Source: an uncultured Porphyromonadaceae bacterium
GTDB taxonomy: Bacteria > Bacteroidota > Bacteroidia > Bacteroidales > Muribaculaceae
Assembly: GCA_947643165.1 (NCBI GenBank)
Contig: CANRVB010000020.1
Span: forward strand, 1-48,193
Length of the DNA stretch: 48,193 nt
Direction: 5' to 3'
The notes under the pieces are model-generated. The model did no database searches. It worked only from the letters and a program-made list of their open reading frames with translations, and was not told where the DNA came from. Both the position numbers and the translations under genes were made by a program. Positions 17,099 to 23,745 of this stretch are shown here, one piece after another. Each line of letters begins with the position of its first letter. Within the stretch, counting starts at the first letter, position 1.

Positions 17099-18234
17099 TT
17101 TGCTTCCTCCTGATTGTTGGAACGTGGTTTCATTTCAGTGACCTTTGTGCCAGCCTTGAGCAAGCCTGCACCCTCGGCCACAATAGTATCACCGACTGCT
17201 ATTCCCGATGTCACTATGTATTCCTTTCCGTCGTTTATCTTGAACACCTCAATTGGAGTTGATACGGTGGTACCGTCAACGACCTTGTATGTGAAAATAC
17301 GGTTCTGGATCTCATAGGTAGCTTCCTGGGGTATGACCAGTGCGGCAGGGCTATCATAGGTCAGGACCACATTTGCCGCTCCACCGCTAAGGAGCTTACC
17401 GCTTTCGTTGGGGAAGCTTGCCCTGATGGATACTGTACCGGTGGTTTTGTCGACCATTCCGCTCACAACATCTATAGCACCCTGCTCACCGTAGATTGCT
17501 CCATCTTTCAACTCGAGAGACACCGGAGGATAGGCCTTTACGGCGTCGGCCATCGAGCCGTATTTCGAAGCGAGTTCAAGCGCCTGCTTTTCCGACATTG
17601 AGAAATAGGCATACATCTGCGCATTGTCGGATACATTTATGAGCGGCGTAGCCATTGTAGGACCAACCAATGCACCGATACGATAAGATGTCATACCGGC
17701 GACACCGTCGACCGGGCTTTTCACTTCGGTGTAGGAAAGATTGTTTTCGGCTTCGCGAAGCTGGGCCTTAGCCTGCATCAGAGCAGCCTCGGCGCTGCGG
17801 TATGAGTTCTGAGCGGTACGCAATTCGAAGTCGGAGATAACATTTTCCTTGAAGAGTTCCTCCTTACCTTCAAGCGTCAGCTTTGCATTAGCCTTAGCAG
17901 CCTCGGCGGTAGCCACGGCTGCCTGCGCTTTCTGAAGTGCAGCCTTGTAGGGGACCTGATCAATCACGAAAAGCACCTGCCCCTTGCGGACCTTTGCGCC
18001 TTCGTCGATACATACCTTTGTGATGAGTCCTGAAACTTCCGGCCGAACCTCAACATCCTGCCGACCCTGGAGTACGGCCGTATATCTGACTGATAGATTT
18101 CTGTCTTCCGGTTTCACGACAAGCAGAGGGTATTCCTGAGGAGTATCCACCTTCTGCATCTCATTGCCTTTTCCACATGAAGAAAAAACAAGTCCAATGA
18201 GTGCAATTACTATGAGCTGGTTCTTATTTGACAT
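17095..18234 (-). CDS. RND efflux periplasmic adaptor (MFP / AcrA family)
   Basis: 379 residues from the ATG at 18234; the open frame runs upstream, but that extension crosses the promoter box at 18258-18265. Lipoprotein signal with cysteine in GLVFSSCGKG. The biotinyl-lipoyl halves are visible (GLITKVCIDEGAKVRKGQVLFVID and SPVDGVAGMTSYRIGALV) around a coiled-coil hairpin rich in Ala/Lys/Glu (about residues 95-160), then beta-barrel and membrane-proximal domains. It links the pump to the outer-membrane factor. First gene of the operon, divergent from an AraC regulator. Confidence 0.95.
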   Translation of the reverse strand: MSNKNQLIVIALIGLVFSSCGKGNEMQKVDTPQEYPLLVVKPEDRNLSVRYTAVLQGRQDVEVRPEVSGLITKVCIDEGAKVRKGQVLFVIDQVPYKAALQKAQAAVATAEAAKANAKLTLEGKEELFKENVISDFELRTAQNSYRSAEAALMQAKAQLREAENNLSYTEVKSPVDGVAGMTSYRIGALVGPTMATPLINVSDNAQMYAYFSMSEKQALELASKYGSMADAVKAYPPVSLELKDGAIYGEQGAIDVVSGMVDKTTGTVSIRASFPNESGKLLSGGAANVVLTYDSPAALVIPQEATYEIQNRIFTYKVVDGTTVSTPIEVFKINDGKEYIVTSGIAVGDTIVAEGAGLLKAGTKVTEMKPRSNNQEEAK

Positions 18235-18257
18235 GATATGTGATGATAAATTTTGCG

Positions 18258-18265
18258 CAAAATTA
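18258..18265 (-). promoter_or_regulatory. -7 promoter box of the RND efflux operon
   Basis: On the minus strand this reads TAATTTTG, a full consensus match, 23 nt before the adaptor ATG at 18234. It fixes the adaptor start, since longer frames would begin upstream of the transcript. Confidence 0.65.
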
Positions 18266-18294
18266 CACGTATTACCATAAGGCATTCTTATACT

Positions 18295-18318
18295 CAATGG
18301 ACCGAATATTGTCCATTG
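18295..18318. promoter_or_regulatory. Inverted repeat between the RND operon and AraC gene
   Basis: CAATGGAC (18295-18302) and GTCCATTG (18311-18318) are perfect 8-bp arms around an 8-bp spacer. The element lies about 30 bp upstream of the RND -7 box and about 67 bp upstream of the AraC -7 box, a natural place for a regulator shared by the divergent promoters. The binding protein is unknown. Confidence 0.5.
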
Positions 18319-18384
18319 TGCGCATTTAGCCAATTAAAAACATATATTAAAGATTTTTTATTTTCCAAAATACGCATGATCATA

Positions 18385-18392
18385 TAATTTTG
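18385..18392 (+). promoter_or_regulatory. -7 promoter box of the second AraC gene
   Basis: TAATTTTG matches the consensus and lies 26 nt upstream of the ATG at 18419. Confidence 0.6.
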
Positions 18393-18418
18393 CGGATAAA
18401 ACAATCACAGCAGGCCCC

Positions 18419-19306
18419 ATGAATCATCAACAGCTGATAGCCTCAATGCCGGATCATATATCAATAGCCGACCGGATGATACTGATAGATCCTGAATTTT
18501 TCGGTACGCTTATCGGCAATCCGATAAGCGGTTGCCGCATATTTCTGATGGTTGTGAACGGTCATGTAACGATAGGAAAGAGTTCACAGATCCAGGTTGT
18601 ACAAGCCAATCAGTTTCTTGACGTACTGGCCTGGGAGCCTATTGAATTTATTGAGGCAAGTGACAATATAGAGGCCTGGTGTCTGCTGCCGAACTATATC
18701 TTCACCAACGAATCGCTCAACGGAATGCGTCCGGAAGATACGGAACCATTCAAAGACCGTCATTCCATTCCCCTGATCCATCTAACTGCGCAGGAGACGC
18801 AAAAAATAATAAGACAGCTATCACTGCTACGTGACTCCTTACACGACATAACGCACTTCTACCGAATAGAATTGTGCCAGTCATACTTCCGCAACTTCAT
18901 GCTCGAAACGGGCAATATAATCCTACACCGCCACAACGCCGCCGAAAAATCAACCCATATAGAGAACCGTCAGGACTGGATAGTACGCAGGTTTCTGAAG
19001 CTGGTGTGGAAACATTACCGCACGGAGCATAATGTAGCTTTCTATGCCCAGCAACTATGTCTGTCGGAAAAGCATATATCGCGCGTTGTAAGAGAAAAGC
19101 TCGGCAAGACGCCGTATGCCGTCATCCGCGATGAGCTGCTCCAACGGGCTATGTATCTACTCAAGGACACCAAGGTTCCGGTACAGGATATCTCAGCCGA
19201 CCTGCACTTCTCGGAGACTCCGGCATTCTGCAAATTTTTCAAGAAACACAAGGGAGTCTCACCCTCCGCATTCAGATCGAGAAAAAGCACCGACAGCGAG
19301 GATTAG
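18419..19306 (+). CDS. AraC-family transcriptional regulator, probable regulator of the RND operon
   Basis: 295 residues. The N-terminal half is a cupin-like sensor; the C-terminal about 100 residues contain two HTH units (VAFYAQQLCLSEKHISRVVR and VQDISADLHFSETPAFCKFF) and end with the family motif GVSPSAFR. It is divergent from the efflux operon, and the intergenic DNA carries an 8-bp inverted repeat, supporting local regulation of the pump. It may also control the lipoprotein gene 132 bp downstream, which has its own promoter. The inducing compound is unknown. Confidence 0.92.
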   Translation: MNHQQLIASMPDHISIADRMILIDPEFFGTLIGNPISGCRIFLMVVNGHVTIGKSSQIQVVQANQFLDVLAWEPIEFIEASDNIEAWCLLPNYIFTNESLNGMRPEDTEPFKDRHSIPLIHLTAQETQKIIRQLSLLRDSLHDITHFYRIELCQSYFRNFMLETGNIILHRHNAAEKSTHIENRQDWIVRRFLKLVWKHYRTEHNVAFYAQQLCLSEKHISRVVREKLGKTPYAVIRDELLQRAMYLLKDTKVPVQDISADLHFSETPAFCKFFKKHKGVSPSAFRSRKSTDSED

Positions 19307-19376
19307 CTAATTTTAACAATACACAAACAATTGAAAATCAGCAAAACTGAGATCAAGGTAAGTATCTAACTTTAGG

Positions 19377-19391
19377 GTAACGTATTGTTAC
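19377..19391. promoter_or_regulatory. Inverted repeat overlapping the -33 region of the lipoprotein promoter
   Basis: GTAAC-GTATT-GTTAC overlaps the candidate -33 TTG (19385-19387). Its position suggests an operator where binding would block or replace -33 recognition. It is short, so chance is possible. Confidence 0.35.
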
Positions 19392-19407
19392 ACAGCACAA
19401 TAGTCAT

Positions 19408-19415
19408 TACTTTTG
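19408..19415 (+). promoter_or_regulatory. -7 promoter box (with -33 TTG) of the lipoprotein gene
   Basis: TACTTTTG matches TAnnTTTG; a TTG at 19385-19387 is 20 nt upstream, the expected spacing for Bacteroidetes promoters. The ATG is at 19438. Confidence 0.65.
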
Positions 19416-19437
19416 CAACAAAACAATATATCATAAT

Positions 19438-20334
19438 ATGAGAAAATTACTTGTAATGGCTATGGGAATGCTTACACTTGCAAGCTGCTCACAGCAGAAA
19501 GGTGAAAGCACTCCAGTTGAAACTTCAGCAGACAATACAGCAGACTCAATCACTGCAGGCCGATTTGAGGTGAAGGATCTTGACGGGTACAGGTTGCATA
19601 TATACCTGACCGAGGATCAGATGGGGGATGCCAGCTTCATCATAGAGGGCAAGGACTCTCTGATCACTCTTGAACAGCCGCTGTTCAAGGTAAACGCGGC
19701 CGCCTACGACGAATATCTCGCGTCGCTCAACAAACCTGTAGCAATGCGTATCGCCGACTTCCATCTGGGAAACACCGGAGATGCGACATTGGTGATGCCC
19801 CAGGGTATGCCGGAAGTGGTGAATGGTCCGGCATACAGCGGTATGATGAAGCATTTCGCAGAGGAATACGGAGATGCCATAGAGCCGCTGCCCACCGGCG
19901 CCACACAGGAAGTGGCATTTGACTCAAGCATTACTCCGGCGGGGGTCGAGCTAAAATTTCTCAAGGGTGCATCGAATGATTTCCCCGGCGCAAACATCCT
20001 GATAGGTGGAGATGCGGTATACTCGCACTGGGCACCAGACAGAACACATATCAACAATCTCTATGCCGGCAATATGGAAGGCATAGAAGCCCGTATAGGG
20101 GAACTTGAGGAGATACTCGCCACGGGCGCAAATGTGTTTGTAGGAGGCCACGGAAATCCGGCCACGGCTGATGACGTACGCTTCCGTATAGCGTATCTCA
20201 ACAAGATAAAGGAACTGCGCAACTCGCAGCCAGACGCCGCGGCATTCACAGCTGCTCTGACAGAGGCTTATCCCGGTCTACCCGGCGAAGATGGTGTACA
20301 GACACTTGCCGAGGCTCTTTACAGCGCCAATTAA
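19438..20334 (+). CDS. Lipoprotein with degenerate metallo-beta-lactamase-like fold
   Basis: 298 residues; lipoprotein signal ending at C17 (LTLASC). The order of elements resembles an MBL-fold hydrolase: a FIIEGKDSLITLEQPLF strand, the segment where HxHxDH should lie reading IADFHLGNTGDATLVMP, then ILIGGDAVYSHWAPD and a C-terminal VFVGGHGNPATADDVRF resembling the usual PGHG motif. Most of the metal-binding HxHxDH is missing, so the protein is probably not a normal metallo-hydrolase and may bind rather than cut a ligand. It has its own promoter after the AraC gene, and a terminator follows. MBL kinship is moderately supported; function unknown. Confidence 0.6.
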   Translation: MRKLLVMAMGMLTLASCSQQKGESTPVETSADNTADSITAGRFEVKDLDGYRLHIYLTEDQMGDASFIIEGKDSLITLEQPLFKVNAAAYDEYLASLNKPVAMRIADFHLGNTGDATLVMPQGMPEVVNGPAYSGMMKHFAEEYGDAIEPLPTGATQEVAFDSSITPAGVELKFLKGASNDFPGANILIGGDAVYSHWAPDRTHINNLYAGNMEGIEARIGELEEILATGANVFVGGHGNPATADDVRFRIAYLNKIKELRNSQPDAAAFTAALTEAYPGLPGEDGVQTLAEALYSAN

Positions 20335-20368
20335 GCCGGACATTTGTAATCTATATATATTCCTGTGA

Positions 20369-20401
20369 CTCCGCCAATATCCAGACCGGGTATTGGCGGA
20401 G
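20369..20401. terminator. Bidirectional terminator between convergent genes
   Basis: CTCCGCCAATA (20369-20379) and TATTGGCGGAG (20391-20401) form a perfect 11-bp stem with an 11-nt loop, placed between the lipoprotein gene (stop 20334) and the convergent HxlR gene (stop 20403). Confidence 0.7.
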
Positions 20402-20402
20402 A

Positions 20403-20768
20403 TTATTCAAGGGCCTTTGTACGGTCGAGGAGAATCTCGTCCATGTGGTCCTTGGCCCATTGGATGAGCTGATTAATTATGGGGAAGAGGGAATGGGCAC
20501 GTGCTGTGAGCATATATTCGACCCGTGGAGGGACCTCAGCATAGACCTTGCGCCGCACGAAACCATCGGTTTCGAGTGTGCGGAGTGTCAGCACAAGCAT
20601 TTTCTGAGATATGTCCGGGAGTTCGGCCGACAGATCACGAAAGCGGAGTGAATCGTGTCCGTTGAGTGTGTAGAGCACCAGGAGTGTCCACTTATCGCTG
20701 ATGCGATTGAGTATATTCCTTATAGGGCAATCGGGATATAATTCATTCTTGTTGAAATTTCTTTCCAT
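20403..20768 (-). CDS. HxlR-family winged-helix transcriptional regulator
   Basis: 121 residues from the ATG at 20768. A more upstream in-frame ATG at 20798 lies inside the -7 box, so it is excluded. The protein shows the HxlR signature: a Cys near the N-terminus (DCPIRNIL), ISDKWTLLVLYTLNG, LRFRDLSAELPDISQKML and a VPPRVEYMLT wing. Several HxlR proteins sense electrophiles or oxidants through this N-terminal Cys. It is divergent from the oxidoreductase-macrodomain-sirtuin operon, which it probably controls. Confidence 0.92.
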   Translation of the reverse strand: MERNFNKNELYPDCPIRNILNRISDKWTLLVLYTLNGHDSLRFRDLSAELPDISQKMLVLTLRTLETDGFVRRKVYAEVPPRVEYMLTARAHSLFPIINQLIQWAKDHMDEILLDRTKALE

Positions 20769-20795
20769 AGTGCGTTGGTAATCAATGATACTGAA

Positions 20796-20803
20796 CAAAG
20801 GTA
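20796..20803 (-). promoter_or_regulatory. -7 promoter box of the HxlR gene
   Basis: On the minus strand this reads TACCTTTG, matching TAnnTTTG, 27 nt upstream of the ATG at 20768. Confidence 0.6.
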
Positions 20804-20818
20804 AGGAATTATCCGAAA

Positions 20819-20832
20819 GATTGCAAGCAATC
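20819..20832. promoter_or_regulatory. 14-bp palindrome at the HxlR -33 region
   Basis: GATTGCAAGCAATC is a perfect palindrome lying 16-29 bp upstream of the HxlR -7 box, overlapping where the -33 element should be. It is a good candidate for an autoregulatory HxlR operator. Confidence 0.45.
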
Positions 20833-20967
20833 GGAATGGATGGAGTTAATTAGAGTTAAGGATGACATCTGACCATAGGCCAAACAGGTCTGATATTCAG
20901 CATTACTAACATCCATATCACCTTACTGAACTTTTTATCAACCAGGAGATAGTGTAAACTTTTTGCA

Positions 20968-20975
20968 TATTTTTG
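20968..20975 (+). promoter_or_regulatory. -7 promoter box of the sirtuin-macrodomain operon
   Basis: TATTTTTG matches the consensus, 38 nt upstream of the first ATG at 21014. Confidence 0.55.
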
Positions 20976-21013
20976 CGGTATATAAAGTATAGTAATCTGA
21001 TAAACAAAAGAAT

Positions 21014-21685
21014 ATGAACAATAAAGTAGCACTGATAGGCGCGAGCGGATTTGTAGGCTCGGCTATTTTGAAAGAACTCCTTGACCGCGGCTATGAGGTT
21101 GAGGCGCTTGTGAACCATCCTGAAAAAGTAAAGATCCAAAGCCCCGCCCTGACGGTAAAGAAGGTAGATGTATCGGATGAAGAGGCCCTGGAGAAGGATC
21201 TCCGCGGATTCAAGAATGTAATAAGTGCCTATAATCCGGGATGGGCCAATCCGAACATATATGAGGATACGCTGACAAACTATCCAAAGATCCTTGATGC
21301 GGCCAAGAAGGCCGGAGTAGAGCGTCTTCTGATAGTAGGCGGCGCCGGCACACTGTTCGTCAAGCCGGGTGTCCGTCTGGTAGATACAGGCACTCTTCCC
21401 GCCGAATGGCTGCCTGGAGTGAAATCGCTGGGTGAGTTCTATCTGAACACCTTAATGCCAGAAAAAGATATTGACTGGGTATTCTTCTCGCCCGCAGGCA
21501 ATCTCGGAGACATGGGAGCCAAGGGTCCGGGCAAACGTACTGGCGTGTACCGTCTTGGCAAGGATGATATGATTTTCGACAAGGACGGCAACAGCTTTAT
21601 CTCGGTTGAAGATTATGCCAAGGCAATGGTAGATGAGCTTGCGGAGCCGGCCCACCATAAAGAACGCTTCACAATCGGTTATTAA
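21014..21685 (+). CDS. NAD(P)-binding oxidoreductase (atypical SDR, NmrA/BVR-B-like)
   Basis: 223 residues. The N-terminal KVALIGASGFVGSAILKELL is the glycine-rich Rossmann motif of extended/atypical SDRs (GASGxxG), followed by strand-helix repeats and RLLIVGGAGTLFVKPGV. The classic YxxxK pair is not evident, as in other members of this group that work as flavin/biliverdin-type reductases or NADPH sensors. It heads an operon with a PNPOx-like flavoprotein, a macrodomain and a sirtuin. Divergent HxlR-SDR pairs are common and usually respond to reactive electrophiles or redox stress. Substrate unknown. Confidence 0.88.
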   Translation: MNNKVALIGASGFVGSAILKELLDRGYEVEALVNHPEKVKIQSPALTVKKVDVSDEEALEKDLRGFKNVISAYNPGWANPNIYEDTLTNYPKILDAAKKAGVERLLIVGGAGTLFVKPGVRLVDTGTLPAEWLPGVKSLGEFYLNTLMPEKDIDWVFFSPAGNLGDMGAKGPGKRTGVYRLGKDDMIFDKDGNSFISVEDYAKAMVDELAEPAHHKERFTIGY

Positions 21686-21697
21686 CACATCACAGTC

Positions 21698-22099
21698 ATG
21701 GACGAACATCTGTTGGAAATATTCCAGAAGAACAAAGAAGTGGCTTTCGCCACGTCGGTAGACGGCAAGCCGCATGTGCGTATCTTCCAGATAATGAAGA
21801 TCGACGGTAATTCCATATATTTCGCCACTTCGCCCAAGAAAGAGGTCTATGCGCAGCTCCGCGAGAATCCGCACGTAGCGATACTTGATCTGAAGGGGGC
21901 TTCGTTTGCCCGCGTATCGGGAACAATAGACTTCAATATACCCGACGAGGTAGAACGTGAGATTTTTGATACCAATCCCGTGCTTCCACATCTGTACAAG
22001 ACCTACAAGGATCTGGTATATATGCGGTTGCCGGCAGAATCGGCCGATTACTTCGATCTGCGTACCACACCCCCAACGCTGATTCACTATGATTTCTGA
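21698..22099 (+). CDS. Pyridoxamine-5'-phosphate-oxidase-family flavoprotein
   Basis: 133 residues forming one split beta-barrel: EVAFATSVDGKPHVRIFQIM, SIYFATSPKKEVYAQLRENP and VAILDLKGASFARVSGTIDF follow the FMN- or F420-binding pattern of the PNPOx superfamily. Small members of this size in anaerobes act as FMN-dependent reductases or FMN/haem-binding proteins rather than true PdxH. It lies 12 bp after the oxidoreductase gene and overlaps the macrodomain gene by 11 bp, so it belongs to the same transcript. Confidence 0.87.
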   Translation: MDEHLLEIFQKNKEVAFATSVDGKPHVRIFQIMKIDGNSIYFATSPKKEVYAQLRENPHVAILDLKGASFARVSGTIDFNIPDEVEREIFDTNPVLPHLYKTYKDLVYMRLPAESADYFDLRTTPPTLIHYDF

Positions 22100-22886
22100 G
22101 ACAGAAAGACTGGATACACTGCTCAGGGCACTCCTAAAGGAGCGTCCTGAGTATTCCCGTATCCAGATTCCGGCCACAGTGGCAGATAAACGCAATCTGT
22201 TGCGGTCGTTGATGAATGTGCGGGGCCCCTCGCCTCTCGCGCCCGAGCTGATGAGACTTCAGGACGAGGAGCTAGCCATACAGCGTGAGGAAAAGGGCAT
22301 CGTAACAGCTGACAGCATAGCACCGTCGCCAAAATTTCCAAAGCTCAGACTATGGCAAGGTGACATAACACGGCTGAAAGTGGGCGCAATTGTCAATGCG
22401 GCCAATTCGCGTATGCTGGGGTGCTTCATACCAATGCACCGGTGCATTGACAACGCCATACATTCGGCTGCCGGCATGGAGCTACGCGAGGAGTGTGCGA
22501 GAATCATGGATGAGCAGGGGCATGATGAGGCCACGGGCCAAGCCAAGCTGACGCAAGCCTACAATCTACCGGCAGAACGTGTGATACACACGGTTGGGCC
22601 AATAGTATACGGTGATTCGCCCACCGACGAAGACCGCAGGTTGCTGGCCGACTGTTACAGGAACTGCATGGCTCTTGCCGACAGCATAAAGCTGGAGTCG
22701 ATAGCATTCTGCTGCATATCGACCGGCGAGTTCCGCTTCCCTCAGGAGGAAGCGGCGGAGATTGCCGTAGCGACTGTGAGGGACTATCTTGACTCACACC
22801 CATTATCATCGCTCAAGACTGTGGTGTTTGATGTTTTCAAAGATACCGACTATGTGATATATAAAAAACTATTAGGATATGACTGA
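22089..22886 (+). CDS. Zinc-type macrodomain protein, probable protein ADP-ribosylhydrolase
   Basis: 265 residues. An N-terminal helical extension of about 85 residues precedes the macrodomain: LWQGDITRLKVGAIVNAANS (ADP-ribose binding), then the sequence around C112, H117 and C119 in GCFIPMHRCIDNAIH, which is the zinc-binding loop of the class linked to sirtuins, and HTVGPIVYG with CISTGEFRFP. Characterised relatives from Streptococcus and Staphylococcus remove ADP-ribose placed by the neighbouring class M sirtuin. Here the genes overlap by 8 bp (start of the sirtuin inside the macrodomain stop), so a writer-eraser pair is expected. Confidence 0.92.
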   Translation: MISETERLDTLLRALLKERPEYSRIQIPATVADKRNLLRSLMNVRGPSPLAPELMRLQDEELAIQREEKGIVTADSIAPSPKFPKLRLWQGDITRLKVGAIVNAANSRMLGCFIPMHRCIDNAIHSAAGMELREECARIMDEQGHDEATGQAKLTQAYNLPAERVIHTVGPIVYGDSPTDEDRRLLADCYRNCMALADSIKLESIAFCCISTGEFRFPQEEAAEIAVATVRDYLDSHPLSSLKTVVFDVFKDTDYVIYKKLLGYD

Positions 22887-23736
22887 CTATAAACAACGCA
22901 TAGAGGTTGCGCGCGAACGGCTTGCGGAGGCTGACGCCATAGTCATAGGCGCCGGAGCCGGGCTTTCGGCAGCAGCCGGGCTTGACTACTCGGGTCCAGA
23001 ATTCCGGAAAGAATTCGCGGACTACATAAAACGCTACGGCTTCCCGGATCTGTATTCATCGAGTTTCCATGAATTTCCGACAGAGGAGGAACGCTGGGCA
23101 AGATGGGCGCGTCATATAGACTATATCCGATTCCGTCCGGGCGCCATGCCTCTCTATACGGAACTCCACAAGCTTGTGGAGGACAAGAACTATTTTGTCA
23201 TAACGACCAATGTCGATGCCCAATTCCGCAAGGCAGGGTTCGACCGGTCGAGGATCTTCGAGGTCCAGGGTGACTATGGACTCATGCAGTGCGCCACAGG
23301 ATGCCATCAGAAACTCTATTCTGACAAAGATACAGTAGAGGAGATCCTAAAGCACTCGCACGATCTGACGGTGGATAAGAAGTATGTTCCGGTATGTCCG
23401 GTATGCGGCGGCAATATGGATGTGCATGTGCGCAAGAACCAGTATTTCGTCCAGGATGAGGAGTGGCACCAGTCAGCCGCCCGATATGAGGATTTCATGT
23501 CGCGGTATGCCGATAACGGCAAGGTGGTATTGCTTGAGCTGGGGATAGGGTTCAACACACCGGCCATCATACGCTTTCCATTTGAGCGTGTAGTATACCG
23601 TAACCCCAAGGCCACACTAATCCGCCTCAACGCGGATTATCCCGACGGTCCGGCAGAGACAGCATCGCGCACTATAGCCTTCAGGGAGAATATGAACAAT
23701 GTGATCGACCAATTGGCAGAAAAACCAACCCTCTAA
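22879..23736 (+). CDS. Class M (SirTM-like) sirtuin, probable protein ADP-ribosyltransferase
   Basis: 285 residues. The NAD-binding GAGAGLSAAAGLDYSG is at about 24-39, TTNVDAQF holds N111 and D113, and a zinc ribbon is formed by C138, C142, C173 and C176. The catalytic His of ordinary deacetylase sirtuins is replaced by Gln in FEVQGDYG (Q130), a hallmark of SirTM enzymes. Characterised SirTMs ADP-ribosylate a lipoylated GcvH-like carrier and sit beside a macrodomain gene, as here. No GcvH-L or lipoate ligase gene is visible in this window, so the target is unknown. Operon mates suggest a redox response. Confidence 0.9.
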   Translation: MTDYKQRIEVARERLAEADAIVIGAGAGLSAAAGLDYSGPEFRKEFADYIKRYGFPDLYSSSFHEFPTEEERWARWARHIDYIRFRPGAMPLYTELHKLVEDKNYFVITTNVDAQFRKAGFDRSRIFEVQGDYGLMQCATGCHQKLYSDKDTVEEILKHSHDLTVDKKYVPVCPVCGGNMDVHVRKNQYFVQDEEWHQSAARYEDFMSRYADNGKVVLLELGIGFNTPAIIRFPFERVVYRNPKATLIRLNADYPDGPAETASRTIAFRENMNNVIDQLAEKPTL

Positions 23737-23745
23737 GTTATTTTT

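Noticed and set aside
21452..22195. Minus-strand open frame (247 codons) across the oxidoreductase and PNPOx genes
   Set aside because: It spans two good plus-strand genes and their boundary and matches no family.
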